DNA from: Hyphomonas sp.
GTDB lineage: Bacteria > Pseudomonadota > Alphaproteobacteria > Caulobacterales > Hyphomonadaceae
Assembly: GCA_013791775.1 (NCBI GenBank)
Contig: VMTE01000035.1
Span: 57,183-121,182 of the forward strand
DNA length: 64,000 nucleotides
Reading direction: 5' to 3'
In this document: positions 44,047 through 53,692 of the stretch, one piece after another
Layout of the letters: each line of letters opens with the position of its first letter
Numbering within the stretch: position 1 is the first letter of the stretch
Translations under genes and position numbers: made by a program
Notes under the pieces: model-generated
Databases searched by the model: none
Told to the model about the DNA's origin: nothing
Seen by the model: the letters and a program-made list of their open reading frames with translations, nothing else

Positions 44047-46223
44047 TGTGCAGCCTCTTGGCAAAACGGTTCAATTGTCTGCGTGGCAAGCGCAGCACGG
44101 GCCCAGGCGAAGGCGCCTCCATCGCTGATGTAGTAGTAGCTTGTCCCGTTCGGGATAAGCACGGCAACCAGGCCGCCGAACCCGGACATGAACGGTATGG
44201 GCGTTGGACGCGAACAACCGCCAAAGGCCTGGATATCCCAGGACCAGAAGCCATTATTGTAGGCGAGCGGTGATTTATCCGCAGGAAGCCCTCGATCTGA
44301 GGGTGTCTTCTGCAAGGCGGCCGCGAAGGCTGCCGGGTTAACCACGGCTTTGCCCGAAATTGATCCGTCTCCAGACGACAGAAAACGCAAAAGATGAGCA
44401 AGGTCACCGCGCTGCATGAACAGCCCCCAACCCGTGAACGGCTGCCGGTCAGAATCCGCCGTCCGCCGGGTTTCATCAAGTGTGGCGGATAGACCGAGCG
44501 GCTTCCAGATGGGGTCAACGAGCAAGTCGCGGTAGATGTCTGCGTCGCCGCCCTTTCGCTCGCGCAGGAAGGCTTGCATGGCCTCGCCGAGAAGATAGGT
44601 ATCGGTGGTGTGGTAGACCCAGGTTTGCCCGGGCTTGTCACGGCGCGGGAAGTGTTCACACGCAAAGTGTATTTTCTCTTCGCGTGTTTCGACGACGAAG
44701 AAATCTCCCTCAGTTGTGGCACCTTCATCCACATCGGGCGCGGGCGACAAGTAGTGTCCAGTCGCCATGTCCAGGGCGTCTTCAAATGTCACGTCGTCCC
44801 ATGTGCCGGTCTGTTTGCAGGCAGGTACGTAGTCGGAGATTTTGGCGTTCATGGCGCCGGGATAGAGAAGTTCAAGGCGCATCAGCGCGAGACCGGCGAA
44901 CAACGACTTCGCAAATGAATATGATGGAATGACAAGCTCGTTGCAGTAGGGATAGGGCCCGTAGCGGGTTTCACATCCGCCTGCATAGTGGATATCGCCT
45001 ACGACCAGACCAAACGCGGTCATCGCGGAAGGCGCGACATCTGCTGGCGAACCGAAAGGCTCCAGGTCCATTCCGGGGTAGTCGGCGGCGAGCGCGGTCA
45101 GGCTGCGTACTTCCAGACGAGAGCGGCGTTCTGAAAGGTCGCGCGTGCGAACGGCCTCTGCCTCCAACGCGTCGTCTGGCACCAAATTGGTCTCTGCGAC
45201 TCCCCATGCGTCGAACTGGAAATAGGCGCACGTTTCGGAACCGATCTGCCAGACGGATGGCGTGGTGGTGCCATCTGGTTTTAAGGCAAAGGTCAACAGT
45301 CCATTGTGGGTGCAGTTGGCGTTCTTCTCGACCAAGGCGAAGGGCAGCGCGGCGCGGGACCAACCTTCTTCCCCGGGTTCCCGCCAGATCCGGCCTGGGG
45401 ACAGGATGTAATCCCAGTGCGGACTATCGGTTAGCAAAAGACCGCGCTCTGCAGGAAGTAGCCGGTCTCCGGACTGAACCAATGTGACATCGAGGGGCGG
45501 CAAGGATGAAAGTTGCATCTCCTCATTTGAGTCAGCGCTGTACCGATCAACCAAGACCCGCTTGTTGGCTCCGACAGGTGCGGGGCGCCAGTTCAGAATG
45601 CCCTGGAATTCGGGTCCGGGCGGCAAAGCAACCGCGCTCGGACCGTACGACCCCGCCGCCAAAGGCGTTGTGACCGGTTCCATACTCTGCAACCGTTCAA
45701 TCGATGGCGGGGCTGTGTCGAGGGGCATGTCAATGGGTAGGGGCGAATATGAAACGCGGATATTGTCGGCCCAGCAGGTGTCATTTGCAGCGTTGCCGCC
45801 GGCCCTTACACGTACACCGATTGTGCCGGCAGATACCGTGAGATTGCCGGCAACCGTTTTCATCACGGTTGCGCTCGCCGACTTGGCGTCAACGCGCCCG
45901 ATCTCGGTCCATTTTCCAGCCTCGGAAGAGGCTTCAAGTATGCAAGCGTCGCGCGCCTCCAGACCGGCTGCGGCGAAGTCGGCCGATACGGTAATGAGAC
46001 CTTCTGCGGGTGGATTCAGGGTGGCCGCTGCCCAGGCGTTGCGTCTCAGACGCAGCGATACATTTCCCTCATACTCAGTGAGCTGTATATCGCCCCGGCC
46101 GGGATTGCCGAGCCACCCTGAGAGTGATTTGTCCTGAAAATCCTCCGCAAGCAGAGGCTGCGCGGACGCCGTTGCCTGGCACGCTGCTGCGACAACAAGG
46201 ACGACGAACTGTCGGAGGCTCAT
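44043..46223 (-). CDS. Secreted S12-like serine hydrolase with N-terminal beta-sandwich domain
   Basis: A 726-residue exported protein with a signal peptide (cleavage near ATASAQ). An N-terminal beta-sandwich of about 150 residues resembles carbohydrate-binding or discoidin-like folds (EDFQDKSLSGWLG, ITVSADFAA, CWADNIRVSYS). The beta-lactamase-like catalytic domain follows. The tetrad SFAK is in PSYSFAKSLFAG, and YHTTDTYLLGEAM is the likely second motif. The extra N-domain and length set it apart from the two S12 lipoproteins at 11 and 19 kb. It overlaps the MFS gene by 4 bp and the sulfotransferase gene by 4 bp. Substrate unknown; an amide of GABA is a candidate from context. Confidence 0.78.
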   Translation of the reverse strand: MSLRQFVVLVVAAACQATASAQPLLAEDFQDKSLSGWLGNPGRGDIQLTEYEGNVSLRLRRNAWAAATLNPPAEGLITVSADFAAAGLEARDACILEASSEAGKWTEIGRVDAKSASATVMKTVAGNLTVSAGTIGVRVRAGGNAANDTCWADNIRVSYSPLPIDMPLDTAPPSIERLQSMEPVTTPLAAGSYGPSAVALPPGPEFQGILNWRPAPVGANKRVLVDRYSADSNEEMQLSSLPPLDVTLVQSGDRLLPAERGLLLTDSPHWDYILSPGRIWREPGEEGWSRAALPFALVEKNANCTHNGLLTFALKPDGTTTPSVWQIGSETCAYFQFDAWGVAETNLVPDDALEAEAVRTRDLSERRSRLEVRSLTALAADYPGMDLEPFGSPADVAPSAMTAFGLVVGDIHYAGGCETRYGPYPYCNELVIPSYSFAKSLFAGLALMRLELLYPGAMNAKISDYVPACKQTGTWDDVTFEDALDMATGHYLSPAPDVDEGATTEGDFFVVETREEKIHFACEHFPRRDKPGQTWVYHTTDTYLLGEAMQAFLRERKGGDADIYRDLLVDPIWKPLGLSATLDETRRTADSDRQPFTGWGLFMQRGDLAHLLRFLSSGDGSISGKAVVNPAAFAAALQKTPSDRGLPADKSPLAYNNGFWSWDIQAFGGCSRPTPIPFMSGFGGLVAVLIPNGTSYYYISDGGAFAWARAALATQTIEPFCQEAAQ

Positions 46224-47824
46224 TCCTCAATCTCCAGCGCTTCAATGAGTGGACCCAGATGCTTGCGATACTTCTTCCAGCGCCCGATTGAAGACGTGTA
46301 CAACGGGCGACGGACCTGCGCGGCGCTCGCCGTCGCACTCGGACTGTCGTTCAGGTGAAAATCAAGACACGCCGGAGTCCACTCGAGCCCGCAGGCATCC
46401 AGCAGCCGCCGCGTTTCCGCTTCCTGGTCCGTCACAATGGATTCGTAGTTCACATCAATGATCCGGCCCGGGAGCACCGAGCGCCAATGCTCCATCAGCC
46501 GGTCCTTGGCACGCATGTAAGTAGCCAGGTCGCCGAGATCGTATGAGAACGGATAACCCATGCGGAACAGGGCCTTGTACATACCCAGCGCATTGTCCAT
46601 CGGTGCGCGGTTGAGATGAATGATCCGCGCATTCGGGAGTGCGGCGGCGATCAGCCCGGCATAGAGGAAATTTGCTGGCGCCTTGTCGATAAAGAACCGG
46701 CTACCCGTCGAACGCTGCCGAGCCCGGTGAATATAGGCTTGCCCAAGCGCTTGCATGTCGAGTGAGGCCGACTGCGCCACCAGGTCCTGCTTGCTCCCCG
46801 CCGTCCGTGATTGCAACTGGAGGGCCATTGGAAAATCCGTGAGCTCGCCCAGACTTTCGACCTCCGGGTGGGCGCTGAGTATTCGGTCCACCAATGTCGT
46901 GCCGCTGCGCGGGAAACCCATGATGAAGATCGGCGAAGCATCGGAGCAGCCGACATGCATTTGATTGAAGAACGCGTTGTCGAACACGCCGGCAATTTTC
47001 TCCATGGTGTCCGTATCGGAACTCACCTTGTAGGACATCAGGCTGCGGCGGGCGTCTGCCCCTGCCTTCAACGCAGCAAAACTCTCGTCATGCCGTTCGA
47101 GATCGTCGAGTTCATGGGCGAGCGCGTAGTGGAGTTGTACGGACGCGGCAGGGACGTGTCCGTCTGATTTGATCCGTTCACGAAGTGCATCGACATGATT
47201 GGAGTGCGGGGTCTGTTTGCGAAGCGTCGCGCGGTTGTAGTAGGCGTCATATTGATCTGGTCGAGCTGCGATCAGCGCATCCAGAAGCGATTCTGCTTCT
47301 TTCAGGTTTCCGTTTGCAACCAGTGCGGCCGAAAGCGCATTGGCGAAAGCGGGATCGGAGGGAGCCAGGTTGAAGGCGCGGCGCGCGCATCTTTCCGCGG
47401 AGACATAGTCACCGCACTGCGTGTGCGCTTCGCTCAGCCGGCCATGCCAGGCAGCATCCGTGCCAGCTTCGGCTTCCATCGCCTCGATTGACGCCCGGGC
47501 CGCAGCGATTTCGCCGAGATGGATCAAGGCTTCGGCATCCATCAGCCGTGCCAGCGGTGAGCCTGGTGCCAGACGAAGCGCGAGGGCAAGCTGATCCCGC
47601 ATGGCCGCAAAGTCGTTCGTCATCTGGGACAGCCTCGCCGCGGCGATCCAGCCTTCCACGAAATCAGGGCGCGTGTTGGTCAGGTGGGTGATGAGCGCGC
47701 GCGCACGTGGGACGTCCCGGCGACGAAGAGCGAGGCCGATCTCCGAAAGTGTCGATGTTGGCGCGCGGTTTGTAATGACGTTCCCGATCGGGCGGCGCGG
47801 TGCGGCGAGTTCGCTTCGCCGCAC
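46220..47824 (-). CDS. TPR-containing sulfotransferase family protein
   Basis: A 534-residue protein. Residues about 30-260 are TPR-like repeats (LSEAHTQCGDYVSAERCARRAFNLAPSDPA is clear). The C-terminal half is a sulfotransferase domain with the PAPS loop IFIMGFPRSGTTLVDRILSAHP and the 3'-phosphate region HLNRAPMDNALGMYK. The start is GTG 47824 behind AGAGGACTGG, 12 bp after the TonB receptor stop. Genes of this type are repeatedly found beside TonB receptors in alphaproteobacteria; the acceptor of the sulfo group is not known. It overlaps the S12-like gene by 4 bp. Confidence 0.88.
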   Translation of the reverse strand: MRRSELAAPRRPIGNVITNRAPTSTLSEIGLALRRRDVPRARALITHLTNTRPDFVEGWIAAARLSQMTNDFAAMRDQLALALRLAPGSPLARLMDAEALIHLGEIAAARASIEAMEAEAGTDAAWHGRLSEAHTQCGDYVSAERCARRAFNLAPSDPAFANALSAALVANGNLKEAESLLDALIAARPDQYDAYYNRATLRKQTPHSNHVDALRERIKSDGHVPAASVQLHYALAHELDDLERHDESFAALKAGADARRSLMSYKVSSDTDTMEKIAGVFDNAFFNQMHVGCSDASPIFIMGFPRSGTTLVDRILSAHPEVESLGELTDFPMALQLQSRTAGSKQDLVAQSASLDMQALGQAYIHRARQRSTGSRFFIDKAPANFLYAGLIAAALPNARIIHLNRAPMDNALGMYKALFRMGYPFSYDLGDLATYMRAKDRLMEHWRSVLPGRIIDVNYESIVTDQEAETRRLLDACGLEWTPACLDFHLNDSPSATASAAQVRRPLYTSSIGRWKKYRKHLGPLIEALEIEE

Positions 47825-47836
47825 CGGTCCAGTCCT

Positions 47837-50221
47837 CTAGAAATTATAGCGCAATGTCGCGCCAATTGTTCTCGGCAGTGAGATTAGCTGCTTGCTTGCG
47901 TTGCCGAAATAGCCTTCGGAGGGCGATGTGCCCATATAGGCTTCTGTGTAGTAACCGGTCACGCCATCTTCATTGGCGATGTTCTTGATCCATAGAGACA
48001 GGTCGACATTGTCACGCGACAATGTCGTCGTGGCGTTCCAGATCGAGAAGCCGTCGATCGGGACGTTGAACGTCGGCGAAGTGCCCACGCCGTTGCGCGT
48101 CTCGGATTGATAGTAGCCGTCAAGGCGGGAAAACCAGGACCAGGTGCCCACGGGGCGGGTATAGTCGAGCGCCCAGTTCAGCTGGTGCTCCGGTGTGCCG
48201 GGCAGCATTGCGCCGTCCAGGGCGATCGGCGCCGCCGGTGCCGGGCGGTCTGGAGCATAGAAGTCTTCCATCAGTCTGGCGTTTACGTAGGCATATCCCA
48301 ACGAATAGTGCCAGGCGTCCGAGAGGTAACCGTCGACCGAGGCTTCAAGACCGTAGCTCCGGGCTGCGCCTCCGTTCTGGACCGTGTAGAAGCCCCAGTT
48401 GGTGGATGCCGTATTGAGTTGAGGGTCGGTCCAGTCGACGTAGAAGGTGCTGACGTCGTATCGGACATCGCCGCGCTGGCCTTTCAGTCCGACTTCGTAG
48501 TTGACCACAGAGTCAGCCGTGTAGAGTTGCCAGCGAGGATCCTCCTGGAAGGTGCCGGTGAGCGGAACGGCATTGGATCCGCCGCGGCGGTAGCCTTCAG
48601 AAACCGTGCCGTACAGCATGTCATGTTCGTTGAAGTGCCAGGAGGCGTTGCCCTTGAACAGCACGTCATCTTCAGCGGACTCGAAATAGGCGTTCGTCGG
48701 ATCGGAGAATCCGGCGAACAGCGGCAGATCCATGAAGGTGTCATTTTCCGACTTGTTGTCGAAATACCGTGTACCCACGGTGACATCAAGATCGGAGCTC
48801 GCGTGCCAGGTCAGCTCGCCGAAAAGTGCCGTTTCTTCGAAGTTTTCGGTACGGCGATAGGCAAAGTCACGATCACCCGTGACGGCACCGGCGGCAAAGG
48901 GCAGGAACGCATCCCACCAATTCTTGAAGCCGCGCATGTAGCTGTCTTGCGTCGAACCGATCTGTTGCTTGCGGTAGAACGCGCCGAGCACATAATCGAA
49001 GTTTTCTCCGCCATCGGATACGAGACGGAGTTCCTGCACAACCGCTTCGTCGGCGAAGGTTCGCACGGCAGAGGCCATCGGACGGGGGTGGTTGTAGTAG
49101 AAACCGAGGAAGCCGGCCTGAGCATAGAATCCCGTGTTCTCGCTGATGCTTTCTCCGACATGATCATAATGCGATGTGGACGAAGTCAGCGTCGCAAATC
49201 CAAGATCGAACGCCGCTTCGAGCGAAGTCGTGTTGATGTCGCTCGACGACGGTTCAAGCTGGACCGAACCATTCTCGTAGTCGCCGTAGGTGTTGCCGAA
49301 ACCGTCCACGCCGACCGTGCTCTGGCGCCGGCCGCCCACATCATCCGATTGGCGAGCATGCACGAACCGGAACGACATGGTGTCGGACGGTTCCCACAAC
49401 AGGGTCGCCCGGCCCATCCAGACATCGACCGTGTCGGCGTCTTCAACGGACCGGTAGGAGGCGGCGGGATCCAGAACGCCATTTGGCGCAACCGGAATAC
49501 CGGCCGCGTCCAGTTCGTAAACATTCACATAATCGGTGATGCCGGGGTAGTCACCGTAGCTGCCGACGATGCGGAGCGCGGCGCTATCGCCGAGTGGCAG
49601 ATTGAAGGCGCCGTCCAGGCCGTAGCCGAAGCTTTCGGAACCTTCCACCGATGAGCCACTGGCGCTGATGTACCCATTGGTTTCGCCAAGGTCAGGATCG
49701 CGGGTGATGTAGCGGATCGTGCCGCCGAGTGATCCGGATCCATAGAGCGTGCCTTGTGGCCCACGGAGGACTTCGACGCGTTCAAGATCGCGCAGAAGGA
49801 GATTTGCGAACACCGGCGTGTCGTTGACATAGGTCGAGACGGACGCAACCGCTGAAACGGCGTAGTCGCCCAATCCATTTCCATCGACCGCGAGGCCGCG
49901 AATCCGGGCGGCGTTGAGCGTACCGGAATTCCGGGCGCCGCGATCAACGACAGCAACGCCGGGGATCGAGCGCAGAAGTTCAGCTTCATCGAGAATGTTG
50001 CCCGCTTCAATCGCATCGCCGGTGACGGCTGAAATGTTGTAAGGAACATCAATCAGACTTTCGTCCCGGCGTGTTGCGGTCACCGTGATGGTCTGCTGCC
50101 GACTGACGGTTTCGTCTTCCTGCGCCGAGGCACTGCCAAGGCTGCCTGTGGCCAAGCAGGATCCAGCCATCAATGCGCTGACCAGGCTTGCCTTGCGAAG
50201 TTTGCTCGTGTGGTGGTTCAT
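47837..50221 (-). CDS. TonB-dependent outer-membrane receptor of the GABA-linked operon
   Basis: A 794-residue receptor: signal peptide ending SASAQE, TonB-box region QQTITVTATRRDESLIDVP, a plug with NAARIRGLAVDGNGLG and VEVLRGPQGTLYGSGSLGGTIRYI, and a barrel ending IGATLRYNF. It lies 54 bp downstream of the nitrilase gene and directly before the sulfotransferase, in one operon with hydrolase, MFS and gabDT genes. It probably brings in the conjugate that these enzymes cut. Confidence 0.93.
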   Translation of the reverse strand: MNHHTSKLRKASLVSALMAGSCLATGSLGSASAQEDETVSRQQTITVTATRRDESLIDVPYNISAVTGDAIEAGNILDEAELLRSIPGVAVVDRGARNSGTLNAARIRGLAVDGNGLGDYAVSAVASVSTYVNDTPVFANLLLRDLERVEVLRGPQGTLYGSGSLGGTIRYITRDPDLGETNGYISASGSSVEGSESFGYGLDGAFNLPLGDSAALRIVGSYGDYPGITDYVNVYELDAAGIPVAPNGVLDPAASYRSVEDADTVDVWMGRATLLWEPSDTMSFRFVHARQSDDVGGRRQSTVGVDGFGNTYGDYENGSVQLEPSSSDINTTSLEAAFDLGFATLTSSTSHYDHVGESISENTGFYAQAGFLGFYYNHPRPMASAVRTFADEAVVQELRLVSDGGENFDYVLGAFYRKQQIGSTQDSYMRGFKNWWDAFLPFAAGAVTGDRDFAYRRTENFEETALFGELTWHASSDLDVTVGTRYFDNKSENDTFMDLPLFAGFSDPTNAYFESAEDDVLFKGNASWHFNEHDMLYGTVSEGYRRGGSNAVPLTGTFQEDPRWQLYTADSVVNYEVGLKGQRGDVRYDVSTFYVDWTDPQLNTASTNWGFYTVQNGGAARSYGLEASVDGYLSDAWHYSLGYAYVNARLMEDFYAPDRPAPAAPIALDGAMLPGTPEHQLNWALDYTRPVGTWSWFSRLDGYYQSETRNGVGTSPTFNVPIDGFSIWNATTTLSRDNVDLSLWIKNIANEDGVTGYYTEAYMGTSPSEGYFGNASKQLISLPRTIGATLRYNF

Positions 50222-50275
50222 GGTTCTGTCTCCTGTCTCGCCCGGCGGGCCGGGTCCCCTGGTTTCAAGTCGGGC

Positions 50276-51205
50276 TTATGCCGGACCTTTTTTCTTGATT
50301 ATTGTCAGTTTGGGCTTGGGTTCGGTTGCCGCGTCTGTCGGCGGGCGGTCGTGTTGGATGGGGCCTGGCATCTCGAGAGCGCCAAGGTTTTTCATGGCCT
50401 TTTGACGCGCGGCGACGCTTTCGTGCATGGGGAAGGCGACCGGCATGTCCCTGAAACTCTTCAGAACCTGGCCGAGACCATGCCACCCACGTTCGCGGGC
50501 ATTCCTGACCTGTTGCATGTCGAGTTCCAAGGCGAGGATTTCCCTGCCAGCGCCGGCCTCGTGGATGCACTCACCGCCAGGGCCGTACACTGCTGACCTG
50601 CCGACACCCTGTTCGCCGGCGACATTGATTGCGACGACATAGCATTGGCTGATTGCCGCGTTGGCGCGCGCTATCGCAAGTTCAACGTCACGGTCGATCG
50701 TATTCGTCATCGTCGGGACGAGAATGACCTCGGCTCCGAGCGCGCACAGTGTGCGGATGATTTCTGGAAACCACACGTCATAGCAGATAACCACGCCGAC
50801 CTTTGCGCCTCCGGGCGCATCGAACACGACGTAGTCCGACCCTGATGAGACGTTCTTTTCGTAAGGAAGGAACGGGAACAGCTTGTCGTAACGCGCAACA
50901 ATGTCGCCCGCTGAATCAATGATTGGAGTTGTGTTGAAGATCTTGCCGTCCCGGGCTTCGTACAGGCTTCCGGGAATGATCCAGAGACCGGTTTCTTTGG
51001 CCAGTTGGCTCAGCCGTTGTTCAGTCGGACCGCCTGCAGGCTCGGCCAGATCGATGCTGGATCCGTGAATCGCCAGTTCTCCGATCGCGACCATCGAGAC
51101 CCAGGGAAAGCGCTTCGCGACGGACCGGATCTCGCGTTCGACCAGGTCGAAGTTCCCGCCGGCTTCTGCCGCAGTCTGGATGGCAGCGAGTCCGAGTAGC
51201 GACAT
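50276..51205 (-). CDS. Nitrilase-superfamily amidase (carbon-nitrogen hydrolase)
   Basis: A 309-residue enzyme with the Glu-Lys-Cys triad of the family: Glu43 in IGELAIHG, Lys108 in RYDKLFPFLPYEK and Cys141 in VVICYDVWFPE. It should hydrolyse an amide, carbamoyl or nitrile group. ATG 51205 follows GGGAGAAACG; the in-frame TTG at 51301 gives an N-terminus unlike the family. It is the first gene of the operon that ends with gabT, so it may release an omega-amino acid. No signal peptide: cytoplasmic. The basic C-terminal tail (KPKLTIIKKKG) is unusual. Confidence 0.88.
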   Translation of the reverse strand: MSLLGLAAIQTAAEAGGNFDLVEREIRSVAKRFPWVSMVAIGELAIHGSSIDLAEPAGGPTEQRLSQLAKETGLWIIPGSLYEARDGKIFNTTPIIDSAGDIVARYDKLFPFLPYEKNVSSGSDYVVFDAPGGAKVGVVICYDVWFPEIIRTLCALGAEVILVPTMTNTIDRDVELAIARANAAISQCYVVAINVAGEQGVGRSAVYGPGGECIHEAGAGREILALELDMQQVRNARERGWHGLGQVLKSFRDMPVAFPMHESVAARQKAMKNLGALEMPGPIQHDRPPTDAATEPKPKLTIIKKKGPA

Positions 51206-51355
51206 GCCTGCGTTTCTCCCAAGTACGGATGAGCCGAATTGCGCGGCGGTTCCGATCAAGACAGAAGCATGAAGGAGCCCCAGCTTGCGCCGTAGGGCCA
51301 AAATCGTCCCATCAATGGAGCCAGTTTCGATTGCAGATCACCTGGCGGGACTGCG

Positions 51356-53209
51356 TCAGATGTCGGACAGGCTGATGACGGCTGAGTCCATGACGCGCCC
51401 GGACTCGTCGAGCCAAGACAGATCATTGCCGGTTATGGCTACCCGGAATCCAAGCACTTCGCCGAAGGCCCACCGATCCCATTTGCGAAACCACATGTCA
51501 CCTTCGACCCACCAACGGCCGACATCGACATCCTCCCCAGCGGTTCCCGCCCGTCCCGACATTTCTCCGTCAGGTTTCAGAATGATCGTGCACGGCTCGC
51601 CATAAACGGTCTTGTAATGCAACACGGTGTTGGACAGCCTGGACTTGATCAGTTCGCCGGTCAGGTAGGGTGTTGGAGAGTTTGCCGATGCAGGTTCGGT
51701 GGCTACGGCGTGAATCGCGTCCGATAGCGCGGCGATGCCTTCGCGAATGCGCTCGACGGGCAAGCTGGTGATGCCGAGCCGGAACATGTTTGTGGGCGCA
51801 TCACTGGCCGCGAAGTAGTGGTCTGCCGGTTCGATCAACACGCCGCGCGCCTGGGTTGCTTCAACCAGTTTCTGGGTTTGAAGATGGGGGCTGCCGCGAA
51901 CCCAATAGGTGGTCCCCCCCCGCACGGGCGCTATGGCGATGGACATCGGCCGATAATGGTTCAGGGCGTCCCGCAAGGCGATCAGGCGGTGTTCGCAAAC
52001 CTGATTGAACCTGCGGAGCATCGTATCGTAGTGGCCGAGCGACAGAAAGAATGCCGCCGCACGCTGGTTATTGGGTGAGGGCCGCCCGGTTGTCAGGCTG
52101 CGCAGCCGGCGCGCTGCCGCAATGACTTCTGGCGCGGCCACCATGAATCCCAACCCGACCCCCGGCGCCAACACCTTTGACAGACTGGCGACATAGACAA
52201 CCCGGTTTCCTCCATCCGTCGCGCGCAGCGCGGGTAGGGGGTTTTCGAGGTAATTGAGTTCACACTCGAAATCGTCTTCCACAATGATGAAGTCGTTTCG
52301 TTCCGCGGACTCCAGCAGCGCTGTGCGCCGGGCCGCCGACATTGTCACCGCGGTTGGACGCTGACGGCTGGGCGTGACGTGAACAATATCACAGCCCTCC
52401 AGCTCCTCGCTGACAATGAGGCCTTCGTCATCGACGGGAAGGTGGATCATCCGGGCATTGCGGCCCGCGAACAGGGCCCGGATTTCCGGCATTCCCGGTT
52501 CTTCGACACCTGCAACCGTTTGATGAGAAGCGAAAAGGCGGGTTACCAGGTGCAGCGCCTGCTGGTCTCCGGCCGTGATCAGGAGTTCGTCCGGTCTCGC
52601 GACGATTCCCCGGCGCGGAAGCAGCTTGGTCCGTATTTCTTCGATCAGGGCCGGGTCGTCGGCCTCGCCGGTGTCCACCGACCAGGTTTCGACCTCCTGC
52701 ACGGCGAGCGCGAGGCGGCTTGCTTCCCGCCACTCGTGCAGCGGGAACAGCGAGCGATCATATTTTCCTTCGAGGAACGGGTATCTGTAGCTTTGCCAGT
52801 CAGAGGGGAACTTGGATTGGGTCCGGCTTATGTCCGGTTGCAGCAATCGGGTGCTGGCTTGGGCGACCGTGGCGCCGCTTCGGGAGCTGACGACCTGCAT
52901 GGTCCGGGCATTCGCACGTTGGGCGTTGGTGGCGACAAACACGCCGCTACGTTCGCGCGAAATCAGGTGCCCATCGGAAATCAGGGTTTGGTACGACAGC
53001 AAGGTGGTATTGCGTGAGACGCCGAGCTGGTCTGCGAGTTTCCGGGACGATGGCAATTTCGCGCCCATCGGCAGAACGCCCGATTCAACCGCATTGATGA
53101 GGCTTCTTCGGATCTGGTCTTGCAGGGACAACCCGCTTGCCCGGTCGAGCCGGAAAAGCGGCACAAGGGCCGTGGTTGAAATATGAGGATGGGGGATTCG
53201 TTCTGCCAT
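51356..53209 (-). CDS. MocR/GabR-type regulator with C-terminal extension
   Basis: A 617-residue fusion. The GntR winged helix is at about 24-92 (GLSLQDQIRRSLINAVESGVLPMGAKLPSSRKLADQLGVSRNTT). A class I aminotransferase-like domain spans about 135-500, with PLP Lys345 in ASLSKVLAPGVGLGF and VEDDFECELNY. About 105 more residues (512-617) hold a Gly/Trp-rich beta-type domain with LKPDGEMSGRAG, DVGRWWVEGDMWF and KWDRWAFGEVLGF. Typical MocR proteins end near 480-510. GabR activates gabTD in response to PLP and GABA, and gabDT lie in the operon that begins 150 bp downstream, so this is the likely regulator. The extension resembles small secreted DUF995-like folds; its role is unknown. Confidence 0.88.
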   Translation of the reverse strand: MAERIPHPHISTTALVPLFRLDRASGLSLQDQIRRSLINAVESGVLPMGAKLPSSRKLADQLGVSRNTTLLSYQTLISDGHLISRERSGVFVATNAQRANARTMQVVSSRSGATVAQASTRLLQPDISRTQSKFPSDWQSYRYPFLEGKYDRSLFPLHEWREASRLALAVQEVETWSVDTGEADDPALIEEIRTKLLPRRGIVARPDELLITAGDQQALHLVTRLFASHQTVAGVEEPGMPEIRALFAGRNARMIHLPVDDEGLIVSEELEGCDIVHVTPSRQRPTAVTMSAARRTALLESAERNDFIIVEDDFECELNYLENPLPALRATDGGNRVVYVASLSKVLAPGVGLGFMVAAPEVIAAARRLRSLTTGRPSPNNQRAAAFFLSLGHYDTMLRRFNQVCEHRLIALRDALNHYRPMSIAIAPVRGGTTYWVRGSPHLQTQKLVEATQARGVLIEPADHYFAASDAPTNMFRLGITSLPVERIREGIAALSDAIHAVATEPASANSPTPYLTGELIKSRLSNTVLHYKTVYGEPCTIILKPDGEMSGRAGTAGEDVDVGRWWVEGDMWFRKWDRWAFGEVLGFRVAITGNDLSWLDESGRVMDSAVISLSDI

Positions 53210-53692
53210 GCCCAGTTTCTTGATATGCGTTCAATGCGGATGCGCAGGACCGCCGGGCCCAGACCTTGTTCATGCCTTCGCGGGCAACAGGTATAAAGCT
53301 GTGATGTCAGCGAAACCGGCTGTGCGATGATCGACTTGGTGTTCAGCTTCAAGAAGCGGGTGAATATCGTCTGCTATTTCAGAACGCCGTTTGAGATCAT
53401 TCAGCTTGGGCCAAAAACAAATCATAGCAGATGCCGATCCGATCTGAGAGACGGTAAAGCCTCCAACGTGCAGTTTGCGCAGATCAAGAGTGCGGAGCGG
53501 CAAAGCGTGCTCTTGTTGCATCTCACACGGGGTCTCCTGACGCGCCAACGGATCCTGCACAACCCCGTTCGAGCCGTGGCACGGCAGTCTGATGAGACGC
53601 AACCTGCATTTGAACGGAGAGACTGTCGCAGGCTGACCAGGGCTCCAAATTGTCCTCATCCTGAACCGGAGTTCTCCGGCGGAAAGTGTCTT
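53210..53692. other. Intergenic region between mocR-type gene and vapC, no gene supported
   Basis: About 480 bp. A 129-codon minus-strand frame (53270-53659) and plus-strand frames exist, but none has a ribosome-binding site, codon bias or a recognisable motif. The promoter of the MocR-type gene is expected near 53210-53280. Confidence 0.4.

Noticed and set aside
48107-49654. 515-codon plus-strand frame
   Set aside because: Opposite the TonB receptor with intact plug and barrel; typical GC-rich antisense shadow.
53270-53659. 129-codon minus-strand frame
   Set aside because: No ribosome-binding site, motif or codon bias, and no partner gene.
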